This document shows positions 32,201 to 41,366 of a stretch of 64,000 bases of DNA, one piece after another. Position 1 is the stretch's first letter, and each line of letters starts with the position of its first letter. Below the pieces are notes generated by a model, which saw only the letters and a program-made list of their open reading frames with translations, ran no database searches and was not told the origin of the DNA. The position numbers were made by a program, and so were the translations under genes. Origin of the DNA: Mesostigma viride. Its lineage: Eukaryota > Streptophyta > Mesostigmatophyceae > Mesostigmatales > Mesostigmataceae. The stretch covers positions 41,001 to 105,000 of the forward strand of contig RPFO01000649.1 in NCBI GenBank assembly GCA_009746045.1, given 5' to 3'.

Positions 32201-35200
32201 GGGACCTCGCCAACCCCGCAGAAAGCAGGGAACAACCCGCTTATGGGAGGTGGAGCAGAGGAACATCCACGTGTGAGCTTCCTGCGCGTTTGTAACTGGT
32301 TCGTAAGAACAACGTTTGGTCCAACAGCCCAAACGTTTGCGACGGTTATGTCTGGAGCTCGCGAACACAGGACATCACAGAGTTTGGCTCCTGCCGCAAT
32401 GTGGGCATACGGACCTCTGCCAAATGGCTCATCTGGATGTAACGCACAAAAACCGTGATAATATGGACGCCGTGGTTTGACCTTTTCGTGATTGGTCGTA
32501 ATTAAATTACGCGCAGCTCATTCGTCAAGCGGACTGTAAGTCGCGCCGCTGAGTGGCTGGAGCCGAATGCCGTTCGAAAGAGTGTTAGCTAAATTTTTGC
32601 CACGGCTGCGTTTTACAAGTTTTAGTATATATGTTGAAATGGGTGATGCAACCTCGAGTTAACTGATCAAATGTACCGGTTGCATAACTTGCTGCCAGGG
32701 TAGCGGTTTCACGGCATGGCCATCCATAACGTACATGTTATAAACCTGCTGGGGCTGGGGCTGGGGATGGGGATGGGGATGGGGATGGGGATGGGGATGG
32801 GGATGGGGATGGGGATGGGGATGGGGATGGGGATGGGGATGGGGATGGGGATGGGGATGGGGATGGGGATGGGGATGGGGATGGGGATGGGGATGGGGAT
32901 GGGGATGGGGCTGGGGCTGGGGCTGGGGATGGGGATGGGGATGGGGATGGGGATGGGGATGGGGATGGGGTTGGGGCTGGGGCTGGGGCTGGGGCTGGGG
33001 CTGGGGCTGGGGCTGGGGCTGGGGCTGGGGCTGGGGCTGGGGCTGGGGCTGGGGCTGGGGCTGGGGCTGGGGCTGGGACAAGCCGTCTCGTGCCGGATGC
33101 AGCATCGAGATGAAAGGGCGACATGAGCAGGATGGTGGCTGTACCGGATGCAGAACGCGTTCAAAACATGATGGCCACCTCCATGGCTGTACATCATCTC
33201 CGGCCTCTGTCGTGCCCTGACCTGACCTGACCTGACCTGACCTGACCTGACCTGACCTGACCTGACCTGACCTGACCTGACCTGACCTGACCTGACCTGA
33301 CCTGACCTGACCTGACCTGACCTGACCTGACCTGACCTGACCTGACCTGACCTGACCTGACCTGACCTGACCTGACCTGACCTGACCTGACTTGCAGGCG
33401 CCAGCGACGGCGTCCACTTGCTGGACGCGTCGTCCGGCCAGGTCAAGCGCGTCATGCCGTCGCACAGCGATGTCCTTGCGGTGGAGTTCATGGATTATGT
33501 AAGTGACGCGTGGTGGATGATGTACGTGAGGTTTCGTGGATGATGCAATAGGCTTGCTGTTCCTCTTGTTGCAACTGGGATGCTTTCATGGTGTCCATTA
33601 CCTGGTGAAGGTCAGAGAGACATCTTCATGCAAATGTCCACTGGAGCAGAAATTACTCCTGGCTTGTCATTTACTAAGTAGGCCTTTGAGGTGGGCCTTA
33701 GTCAAGTTGTATGTAAATGTAATGTCATTTAGCAGGCCCTGCCAATCATCCCTGCAGGCCAGAAGGCATGAGGCCTTAGGACGTTCCCCGCGTTGGTATG
33801 AAACTGTGCATGGTTGAGAAATTTGTACCCCTTTGGAGGGTATCTTAAAAACTCACGAGAGCCTGTCTGTGCGACAGTATTGCAAGCCAAGATTTGCGAA
33901 GCGGCAGTGCCCTTGCTGGCATCTACCTGCTGGAGTCGGCTGCGGTCTTTCACTGAAAACATGGAGCCACGGCGGCGCGTGAGGGCCTGCACGGCATTTT
34001 GGCTGCTGTGTGTTGACCGCTGCCTGCCAAAGGGACAATGGCGAGTACCCCTTGCTTCAGCTTACCGGGGCAACTTCTGCGGCAGCTGTCCACTGCCACT
34101 TGCTAGCCATCTCTCGTCCATGCTTGCCAATCAGATGGCTATGCTGCCAGGGTCCACCCGGGCATGCGGGCTGGGCTGGCTTTGAAAGCAAGGGTCATGT
34201 GGGACATTTTGCCCCCTGGCGCCATTGGCGGTGTTGCTCCTGGCAAGCATCCAAAACAAACTGTGCTCTTTAAGAGGGCAAGAAGACAACACAGAGGGGA
34301 AGGGGCTATGGTTTTAGGGTTGTCCTGTGCAGCCGTGAAATACTACGATTTGCTGTTGTTCGTAGTCCGGTGCAGCCGTTGATTACCTGCTGAGGCAGCC
34401 AGCACCACACGCCTGCGTGCGCTCCTCGCGTCTGTTGCCCATGCGGGCGCAGGGTCACCTGGTGGCAGCCGGGCTGCGCAACGGGCGGCTGGTGATGGTG
34501 GATGACCGGGAGGGCGGCTCGCTAGTCGAGCGGGGAGAGAGCGGGCGCGGAGCCGGAGCAGGGGGGGATGTCCGGGAGGGCGGTGACGGAAACCGGGGGA
34601 GATGGCCGCACGAGGGGATGCGGCCGGCAGCAGGTGTTCGCCATGGATCCCAGCTGGCTGGCCGGTCGCCGGCACCCAAGCCGGGCCAGCCTGCTGCCAG
34701 CACCCAGCAGCCGAGGGGATCCCATCGGCAGCACCACCCCCACCATCCGTACAAACTGTCGCAGCACCGGGCGCAAGAGGCAGCGTCATTCAGTCAGCCA
34801 CCGCAGCACAGGAAGCCTCGGTGGCCTGACACGCGTTTGGCAACGGGGATATGCAGGTTTGTCAGGAAGTGCCCCCACGAAAGCAAGGTTGTACATTCAG
34901 TCATCACCAAACATGCTGGATTGTTGTCACTGCTGTCACCACTGTCACCGCTGTCACCGCTGTCACCACTGTCGTCCATGTTTCTAACCCTTAAAACCGC
35001 CGGCTACTTTGTCCTGCGTTTGCGGCCACTGTGGCTACCGTAGTTGCCAGTATGATCATTATCAACGTTATGGTCATAGTACTAGTATGATCATCATCAA
35101 TGTTATCACATGATGGTGGTCACTGCTGGAGGCCTTATGTTACATGCAGCCAGGGACCAGCTGCCGGCAGCGCAGCACGGGTATGGGCATGACATGTGTG

Positions 35201-37872
35201 TGCCCCAGCCTCCAGCTAGTCTGCTTTGACTTGTAGAACAGTGTAGAACAGTGTGTTGAGCACACCGTCGTGTGCTTGATGAAAGGGTACATCAGTGAGT
35301 CGCCAACTTAACAGATGGGTATATGTACGCCTGCGGACAGGTATATGTACGCCTGCGGCAAGGTTTTCCAACAGCACCGTAGTCCGCTCACGTCCCTTCC
35401 CTTCCAGTGTCTGGCATGTGCTACGCTGCACGTGGCAATTGTGCGTCTTGCGCAGCATCCAGCGGACACAGCCCGGCGGCCCGCACATCCTGGTGGCGGC
35501 GCTGGATGGCTCGGTGAGCCCTGGCCACCTTTGTCTTGGTGGGAGCTTCGTGGGTTATGATATGCTCTTCGTGGGTTCTTTGTTTATGTTTCCCTTTCAT
35601 TACGCGCGGTTTCGTCCAGATATGCGAATGCAAGTTGGTTGGGTGGTTATTGCAAGCCACCTGCGAGCTTCAGTTATGGATGGCAGCTGCTTATGCAATT
35701 TACAGTAAGGTAAATGCTGGATGTTTGCACCAAGTTGGCACGGTTTCTTTTGTGGCCAGATGCTGTGTCCATCTCTGTGACATCCAACATTTTCCTGATC
35801 CAACCCCCTTTCCAGGGTCCCAGAAGCACCTAACAGGGACCCAGGGTTGCCTTGCGAAGCCGTAGTCTGCGCACTATGCTACTGAATAAGCAGTATGACA
35901 GTCTATTTGCATCTTTCTAGTGTCTACGCACTGCTGTGATAGGAACGCAGAACTCCTTCAACACCAGGCAAACCAGCTCCCACATCCATACACCAGGACT
36001 AGAGAGCATGCGCTTTCTAGTGTCTACGTACTGCTGTGATAGGAACGCAGAACTCCTTCAACACCGGGCAAACCAGCACCCACATCCATACACCAGGACT
36101 AGAGAGCATGCGCTTTCTAGTGTCTACGTACTGCTGTGATAGGAACGTACAACTCCTTCAACACCAGGCAAACCAGCCCCCACATCCATGTCGCTTGCAT
36201 GCTCTCTAGTCCTTCAATTGTCTTTGGCCCTGTCATGAATGGGTTTTGGCTTGACAATTCACCCGACATGTACGAGGGAATGAATGGTTCCGTTGCCACC
36301 TTCGCTACCATGCGGTCATTTTTTCCCAAACCAACCAACTCGTGCCGCGGTTGAACAGCTCCAGCTGCGGGACACCCGCCAGCTGTCGTCAGCGGTGCTG
36401 GAGATGAGGGGTCATGTCAACAGCCACACCCTGTACACGCCATCCATCCATCCAGCCTACCCACTGGTGGCAGCAGGTAGGCTGTTTTGGGAGTGGTTCC
36501 CCTGAATCAGGGTAACCCATACTTACCCCAAAGGCCTCAAGATGGTTACGGTAACAAGCCCTATAACCGTAGCTGCAGCGCTTGTCTGTCTGCCTCAGGT
36601 ATCTTCAGAGAGTCGCGGTGCTTACAGTAATGCAGTGCAAAGTTGCAATGTCTGGCTATTCAAGTGTGCATGGACGCGTTATGAGTGTGGTGGGCAGGGA
36701 GATTGAGGGGATCGATGAGAAATGACCCCACAGAGAAACGTTGCAATGTCTGGCTATTCCAGTGTGCGCGGACGCGTTATGAGTGTGGTGGGCAGGGAGA
36801 TGGAGGGGATCGATGAGAAATGACCCCACAGAGAAACGTTGCAATGTCTGGCTATTCCAGTGTGCACGGACGCGTTATGAGTGTGGTGGGCAGGGAGATG
36901 GAGGGGATCGATGAGAAATGACCCCACAGAGAAACGTTGCAATGTCTGGCTATTCCAGTGTGCACGGACGCGTTATGAGTGTGGTGGGCAGGGAGATGGA
37001 GGGGATCGATGAGAAATGACCCCACAGAGAAACGTTGCAATGTCTGGCTATTCCAGTGTGCACGGACGCGTTATGAGTGTGGTGGGCAGGGAGATGGAGG
37101 GGATCGATGAGAAATGACCCCCACAGAGAAAAGCCGATGTCGGGATTGAAGCACTCAGAGTGGAAGGAAGGGATTTATTTACAATGCAAGAAAGGGAATC
37201 AATGGTTTCGGTGGGGTTTCAAACAAAGCACGGGAAAACCCCAGAAGCAGCACCTTCCCTTAACCTTTGCCGAAGTGTTAGTCTTCACCCGACGCGCTTC
37301 CTGTTTGCACATGGCCAGCCACCGCATCTGCGTGCCTGCGGGCGGTTCATTGACCCTGCTGGAATCCCAAACAGTTCGGACGGTGTGCACGCCCACGTCA
37401 TGACCTGACATGTTTACGGCGCGCATGCGACTTCCCCTCCCCTTTTCCATTCCACCTGCTTCAGGTGGTGAGGAAGGGGTGGTGCGGCTATGGAGCCTCC
37501 GGTCGGGCCAGATGCTGGCGCGCACCGGCCCCTTCCGCGATCCACCGACATGTGTGGCCTTTGCGTCGTCAACCACGTGGCAGGCTGAGAACCGACCAGG
37601 TGAGGATTCGGTTACAGGATTGACGTGCTGTTCCACATTGCCTGCACTGCGGCCAGTCTTGTTGTGATGGAAAGACACCAACGTCCTTGTTGTAAGGGAG
37701 CTTGCGCCTGCTTGGCGCCAGCACTGTTTGGTTGAAAGACACCAACGTCCTGTGTCATGGCTGCACGTGAATATGATTCTAGAGAGGGTCATGCGCCCCC
37801 CTACCCCCCTCAGGCTTGGACATGGAAGAGTTGAGACCGACAAGGTTCAGGGTTCTAACCGGACATGCCTAG
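20200..37872 (+). CDS. DCAF4 (WDR21)-like WD40 protein (whole gene)
   Basis: DCAF4 proteins are WD40 substrate receptors for CUL4-DDB1 ubiquitin ligases. Eleven exons are modelled: 20200-20209, 20550-21076, 28327-28481, 28943-29215, 31120-31343, 33398-33498, 34399-34856, 35408-35513, 36359-36476, 37465-37599 and 37814-37872. All GT-AG phases fit, for 2,166 nt (about 721 residues). The diagnostic start is IPGFYYDPERNRYFPI, a hallmark of the family. WD-repeat segments follow: LLVGQRDGSLG, LTWTFGG, GCLRLWEVGA, GVHLLDASSGQV with SHSDVLAVEF, HLVAAGLRNGRLVMVDD, ILVAALDGS/LQLRDTR, RGHVNSHTLY and GVVRLWSLRSGQ with CVAFAS. No textbook WDxR DDB1-docking motif is intact (LRDTR and LWSLR are nearest). 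Exons 1, 4 (start) and 11 are the weakest. Confidence 0.82.
20550..21076 (+). CDS. DCAF4-like exon 2 (family N-terminal signature)
   Basis: After acceptor GGCGCAG it reads DIPGFYYDPERNRYFPI, then a Pro-rich stretch, SFYRLLKAREIGFS, and a degenerate His/Pro/Ser repeat (PPSKHGPPSQHG). It ends at donor GTGAGG in phase 0, which matches exon 3. In another frame the last 100 bases read AYLSRLLRHVHRLLGITHI, so a short extra intron within the low-complexity part cannot be ruled out. Confidence 0.75.
21267..27969. repeat. 57-bp minisatellite, about 6.7 kb, in DCAF4-like intron 2
   Basis: About 118 units of 57 bp, starting GCGCCCTTCCCTCGGTGCCC and ending CACCCCTGTGTTGCG. Variants include TTGTGG for TTGCGG, CTCCTCC for CTCGTCC, GTGCGCAC for GTGCCCAC, and a 6-bp deletion of CCCTTT (near 23115, 23337, 25097, 25319, 26682). 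The same variant order recurs about 2 kb apart, so blocks of many units were duplicated. Because 57 is a multiple of three and the unit lacks stops, long frames on both strands are artefacts. Confidence 0.98.
28095..28290. repeat. About 29-bp repeat GCTGACATCACCACACCAAG
   Basis: Seven or so diverged units in DCAF4-like intron 2, between the 57-bp array and exon 3. Confidence 0.85.
28327..28481 (+). CDS. DCAF4-like exon 3
   Basis: Acceptor GTGCAG at 28321-28326, donor GTAGGT at 28482, phase 0 in and 2 out. Reads AATAVSIHRGTAWHP to CLLVGQRDGSLG, a blade-like strand pair. Confidence 0.7.
28482..28942. other. DCAF4-like intron 3
   Basis: Non-repetitive except for short recurrences of GCTGCTGGGGTA. 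No gene is seen. Confidence 0.5.
28943..29215 (+). CDS. DCAF4-like exon 4
   Basis: Phase 2 in, phase 2 out (donor GTATCC). A duplicated SRDDISG segment (SSRDDISGAVHG, SRDDISGGVYG) precedes LHSLELTWTFGGGSRR and SAITSLFTLPDGPGSPLV, which runs into exon 5. The 3' end is well supported by the WD-repeat join; the acceptor after TGCCGCAG is a best guess. Confidence 0.65.
29216..29845. other. DCAF4-like intron 4, 5' part
   Basis: No gene is seen. It leads into the 46-bp array. Confidence 0.5.
29846..31063. repeat. 46-bp minisatellite in DCAF4-like intron 4
   Basis: Twenty-seven units of exactly 46 bp (CACTCGGATCTCC at 29851, 29897, 29943 and so on to 31047), containing CTCCATATTCGCGCC and CGCCGTTTG. 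Base changes occur at a few fixed positions. Long plus-strand frames over it are not genes. Confidence 0.97.
31120..31343 (+). CDS. DCAF4-like exon 5
   Basis: Acceptor GTCCAG, donor GTGAGTG, phase 2 in and 1 out. LGQLGSALSPGCLRLWEV is a strong family match. A variable loop then leads to GSLWAAACNAG and STATVIAL, which continues into GASDGVHLLD of exon 6. Confidence 0.85.
31344..32750. other. DCAF4-like intron 5, 5' part
   Basis: No host exon is seen. 31860-32060 holds a possible tRNA-derived SINE remnant (GGTTCGAACCC near 31980) with no complete tRNA fold. Confidence 0.4.
32751..33077. repeat. Hexanucleotide array GGGGAT/GGGGCT in DCAF4-like intron 5
   Basis: About 54 hexamers on the coding strand, in blocks: two GGGGCT, a long GGGGAT run, three GGGGCT, eight or so GGGGAT, one GGGGTT, then a long GGGGCT run. 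The regular G4 tracts would favour quadruplexes in the transcript or coding strand. Confidence 0.97.
33216..33390. repeat. Pentanucleotide array CCTGA x35, abutting a 3' splice site
   Basis: Thirty-five perfect CCTGA units end seven bases before exon 6. Read in register, each unit gives CTGAC, the classical branch-point core. Confidence 0.98.
33398..33498 (+). CDS. DCAF4-like exon 6
   Basis: Acceptor TTGCAG at 33392-33397, donor GTAAGTG at 33499, phase 1 in and 0 out. Reads GASDGVHLLDASSGQVKRV then SHSDVLAVEFMDY, a complete WD-repeat core. Confidence 0.88.
33499..34398. other. DCAF4-like intron 6
   Basis: 900 bp without tandem repeat or recognisable gene. Confidence 0.5.
34399..34856 (+). 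CDS. DCAF4-like exon 7
   Basis: Acceptor GAGGCAG, donor GTTTGT, phase 0 in and 2 out. PAPHACVRSSRLLPM and GHLVAAGLRNGRLVMVDD form a WD repeat. A long Gly/Arg/His/Pro/Gln-rich insert follows, which is unusual for the family, so an unrecognised intron inside is possible. Confidence 0.7.
34857..35407. other. DCAF4-like intron 7
   Basis: Contains a short CTGTCACCACTGTCACCG repeat (34926-34975) and duplicated GTATATGTACGCCTGCGG near 35320-35360. No gene. Confidence 0.5.
35408..35513 (+). CDS. DCAF4-like exon 8
   Basis: Acceptor TTCCAG, donor GTGAGC, phase 2 in and 0 out. VWHVLRCTWQLCVLRSIQ followed by GGPHILVAALDGS, a strand pair that continues directly into LQLRDTR of exon 9. Confidence 0.8.
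35790..35868. repeat. Dispersed repeat also present inverted at 57395-57470
   Basis: CTGATCCAACCCCC and GGGTTGCCTTGCGAAGCCGT occur here on the plus strand and on the minus strand at about 57395-57470. It has no coding potential and its class is unknown. Confidence 0.6.
35912..36205. repeat. 100-bp tandem repeat in DCAF4-like intron 8
   Basis: Nearly three units starting CTTTCTAGTGTCTACG at 35912, 36012 and 36112. Confidence 0.9.
36359..36476 (+). CDS. DCAF4-like exon 9
   Basis: Acceptor GAACAG, donor GTAGGC, phase 0 in and 1 out. LQLRDTRQLSSAVLEMRGHV, then NSHTLYTPSIHP and PLVAAG. The GHVN segment is a strong match to the DCAF4 blade; the position usually held by Trp in WDxR is Arg here. 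Confidence 0.87.
36641..37130. repeat. 98-bp tandem repeat in DCAF4-like intron 9
   Basis: Five units with GTTGCAATGTCTGGCTATTC at 36641, 36740, 36838, 36936 and 37034, ending in ATGACCCCACAGAGAAA. Nearly identical units suggest recent expansion. Confidence 0.95.
37465..37599 (+). CDS. DCAF4-like exon 10
   Basis: Acceptor CTTCAG, donor GTGAGG, phase 1 in and 1 out. GGEEGVVRLWSLRSGQML, then PFRDPPTCVAFASS, the last recognisable WD repeat. Confidence 0.87.
37814..37872 (+). CDS. DCAF4-like exon 11 (terminal, tentative)
   Basis: A very good acceptor (CTACCCCCCTCAG) in the right phase gives GLDMEELRPTRFRVLTGHA and TAG at 37870-37872. The family usually ends with one more strand, so the true last exon may be elsewhere. 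Confidence 0.5.
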
Positions 37873-38590
37873 GGGGGTCCACCGCAGCTGTCCAGTTCCT
37901 ATTTTGCAGCTGTTGGGTTTCCATGCCACTGAACGGATTGCTGTTAGTTTCGTGCAGCTCGTTGTAGCGAAGCTATGAGATTGTGTTAGGACATACTGAT
38001 GGCCAGTGTGTCTAGGCATCTGGAAAATTCTGTTGCTGTTTATTTACAAAGTGTCTGGTGCATGCGTGTGCTGCCCCTGTTCCGTGGTCGACAGGAGGGA
38101 TATGTTCCAGCTTCGGGGATATTTTATGCGAGTACAGTTTCTGGGTGGTCACTCCAGGCGGCCTGTCCTTCTCCTGCCCTTGCATACCCGGAAGAGTCGT
38201 GCTCACATGAGCACTTAATTGCCAAGTACACTGCTGCATACTTTCTGCTGCATTCTAGTGCTGTCTGCTTGGCTCATTCCTGTTTGAGAATGTAACAGCC
38301 TGCTAGGTGCCATGCCTTCATGCTTTCATGACCAAGGAGCTGGCCCTTGTCAGATTTCGCTATGAAGATGCCGGCCGCCCAGCAGCTTGGCTAGCCATGC
38401 CATACTCTCTCACTAGCCTGCGGGCTGGCATCAGCGCACCTAGCTTTGGGCTAGGAATGTTCGTAGGGGCATCATGGCGGACTTGATTACTGAGGGATAA
38501 GGATTTGCCATCGCTGGAGGTGCTGGATTGGCTCGTGCTGTCTTGCCCTTTTGCGAGACAAAGATGAGAATTACATGGTTTTCCAAGCCC
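37873..38590. other. Downstream flank of the DCAF4-like gene
   Basis: No gene is seen. Would hold its 3' UTR; TGTAA strings (as in green-algal polyadenylation) occur, for example at 38291-38295. Confidence 0.35.
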
Positions 38591-38592
38591 GT

Positions 38593-38720
38593 AGTTCTCG
38601 TGGTTCTCTGAACATAGTTTCTTTATAGTGAGATGGAGGGGTAGACTCAATAGCTAGGTCATAGGGTTCACGTGACATACCTTTTGAGGCCGGTGCGGCC
38701 TGATCCGGATCAGTCCTGGC
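38593..38720. repeat. Diverged copy of the short dispersed repeat A
   Basis: GTTCTCTGAACATAGTTTCT and a downstream TTGGCCAG string resemble the better copies at 54534-54791 and 55908-56162. Confidence 0.5.
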
Positions 38721-39116
38721 CAAAGCTTTGGCCAGTTTTTCTTGGCCAGATGCCAGGAGCTACGTTGAGATGTAAACCTGCCACTGCCTAGGTTTCTTTG
38801 TTAATGGCGTAGTGATTAAGTAGATCTAGATTCTTTCTCTCACGCAATATGTGACCTAATAGCCCCGGCAGCCTTACGTAAGCTGCCAGCAAAAAGGATG
38901 CCACATTGCGTCATTTGTTCAGACTCAACATTTGCGTGGCGAAAAAATGTCGTCCGGGCCAAGGCCGCATGACACGCAAAAAAGGACAAAACCAAACCCA
39001 CCTAGCTAAGGTCGGCCTCTTTTCTTTTTACAAGGGCGGCGACAGCAAGCCAGGGGAAACGAACCTCTGCTTTGACGAACCTGTACTGTCGGAGCCATTT
39101 TTGGCCCTGAGCAGCA

Positions 39117-41366
39117 ATGCCGAAGGGGCGCAAGGCTACAGCAAGGCAGGCAGCGCGCGGGGAGGTCGGGACGCCCACACCGCGGGCTGCTGCCGCCAGT
39201 CTCGCGCCAGTCGCCTTCAGCGCCAAAAAGAAGCAGCTCGCCACTCTGCTCGCCAAGTGCATCAGCCCCGCAGAGGCGGTGGGGGCAGTCAAGCAGGATT
39301 TGGTCCCGAGAACTGGGTGACGGACACCAGCTCGTGGAGCTCGAGCCAGCTGAAGTCTGTCGTGCAGTTGCTGGCCGATCACGTTGACGTTGCCGACGTG
39401 TTGGACGCACGTGACCCAAACGGAGCGTTGGTGGCAAAACTGCTGGCCGTGGCAGATCTCGCGGCGGACGAGGAGGAGGCGCTGCCACCAACGACACCTG
39501 CACAACGAAAAATGGCCAAGCCAAAAGGCGCGGCCAAGGTTTCGGCAGGTGGGGGGGCTGTCGGAAAGGAAATGAGGGCGAGGTTGGCGACATTCGTTAG
39601 GGCACCTCCGGAAACCGAAAATCAGGACGATGAGGAGGACGAGGAGGGGGAGGTCGCAGACGAGAAATTCATGCAAGGTTTGAAGGCAGCGCTGGAAGGA
39701 ATGGAGGGGGCGGGAAGCCACTTCAAGGCCTCGAAAGGGGTGGCGCTGCCGAGCCGAGCCAAGAGCGTGAAATATCGGATTTCGGAGCGGGTGCTGCCGG
39801 GGGTGTTGGAGGACGCCAGCGACAACGGGATGGGAATCCGGTCGTGGGTCATGACGGTCAAGCCTGGAAATTGGCGGAACATGGAGAACAGGAAAATTGT
39901 CATGAACATTGCATTGGCCATGGACACCCTTCTCAAGGAGCTGGGCTCAGCAGCCGGGGAGCTTGTGGGCATGGAGTACCTAATGAGGGTGGTGGCGGCC
40001 TTGCTGCAGGTGGAGGGGCAAGGAGGGGGGGGTGGAAGGTGGCCAGCCACCTCCTGCCATTGGGGGAGGAGGCTGCACTGTCAGCCACCCCGGCTGTCAA
40101 GGCAGCTCTCCAAACTGCGATCCTCTTGGACAAGCTCAGCAAGGCCCAACAAGTAGGGAAATAGAATCCCAGCGGGACCGCTCCCTTTTCCCGCTGCCAT
40201 ACCCACTTAGGCCAGCGTACACCGCGTGGGGCAGGGTGAGATCGGCACGCCGGCGACAGCGTGCCACGCGCCGCCACCGCGAGTACACACTGCAATGCAA
40301 GGTAGTGCGTTGGCTTAATTGGCTGGGGGGGGGGGGGCAGACCCTCCTCCTACTAACCCTAGAGGGGCGTGCTCTAAGGGGAGGGAGGAGGCCCTTGCGA
40401 GGGTCAAGAAGCACTGCACCTGGCTCAGTCGCCGCGTGGGGGGCGTTGCGACAGGCCAGGAGCATGAGAAGGTGCTGATGCAATATATGGGAAGCAGAAT
40501 AAGTATGAACAACTGCGCGCGGACGCGGTGAGTTTGCCAAAGGCGAAGGTGACGGGGAAGGCATCGACCTGTTGGCTATGCGGCCGAGCTGGCGGGAGAT
40601 ATATGCCAGTGAAGAGAACTGCATCAAGCCAGCGGTCGCGGCGAGCGCAAGGTATTGGAATGTGCCCAAGCCCACTAGCCGGGGATGCTCCATGGCTGAA
40701 TGGGGCAAGCTCATTCTGGGCAGCGGGCGTGGGCATGGTGGCGTTCCGGGAGAGGCGGCCCGAGTGGGTGGATGGCTGCTTTGGAGTGGCCAAGGGGGTG
40801 GGTGAGCTACGGTTCATCATCAACAGGAAGCTGGGCAACCTGCTCTGGGTGGACCCCCCCAAGATCCTGCTACCCCACCTGGGCATCCTCGTGGAGGTCT
40901 GCATCAAGGGCTGGTGCTACTGCGCCAAGAGCGACCTCGTGTCATACTACTACTCCATCGAGGTGCCCGAGTGGTGGTGGGACTACCAAGGCCTTCCTAG
41001 TGTGCCGGTCGACTAGCGTAGGTCTGGCAGGGCCGAGGCGGAGGGTGTGGCCCGTGCTCAAGGTGCAAGCCATGGGACATTCCCATGCGCTGGCGCTGAG
41101 GGAGGCCATTCATGAGATGGTGCTTTACATGACCGGTGCCCTGGATCCGAGGCGGCAGGTCAACTACCTCTCAAGCGCAGGTGAGCTCACCTTGGTGTGC
41201 GACGAGTGTGGCCAGCCGCTGCGCTTGGCCATCGAGTACAAGGAGGAGCGCGCCGGGGAGCTTCAGATTGCACAGGGCCGAGGCGGAGGGTGTGGCCCGT
41301 GCTCAAGGTGCAAGCCATGGGACATTCCCATGCGGTGGCGCTGGGGGAGGCCATTCATGAGATGGT
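39117..41366 (+). pseudogene. Frameshifted retroelement with gag-like and RT-like regions
   Basis: From ATG at 39117 a gag-like protein runs through three frames: MPKGRKATARQ, then SVVQLLADHVDVADVLD, an acidic run, NRKIVMNIALAMDTLLKEL, then KAALQTAILLDKLSKAQQ. About 400 bp later an RT-like region appears: IYASEENCIKPAV, GELRFIINRKLGNL, AKSDLVSYYYSIEVPEW (motif A with its aspartate) and WPVLKVQAMGHSHALAL (motif B). I see no YxDD. Several frame changes and the stop at 41014-41016 show it is dead. It ends where the LTR of the next element begins (41367). The RT wording resembles unclassified protist retroelements; class uncertain. Confidence 0.6.
41030..41366. repeat. About 100-bp local duplication inside the RT-like remnant
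   Basis: The segment with GGGCCGAGGCGGAGGGTGTG and CAAGCCATGGGACATTCCCA occurs at about 41031-41130 and again at 41276-41366, immediately before the LTR. Confidence 0.85.

Noticed and set aside
32659-33491. Pro/Gln/His and Gly/Met frames
   Set aside because: Translations of the hexanucleotide and CCTGA arrays.
6141-37130. CRISPR arrays
   Set aside because: The repeats are contiguous, without unique spacers, and lie in eukaryotic introns; no cas genes.
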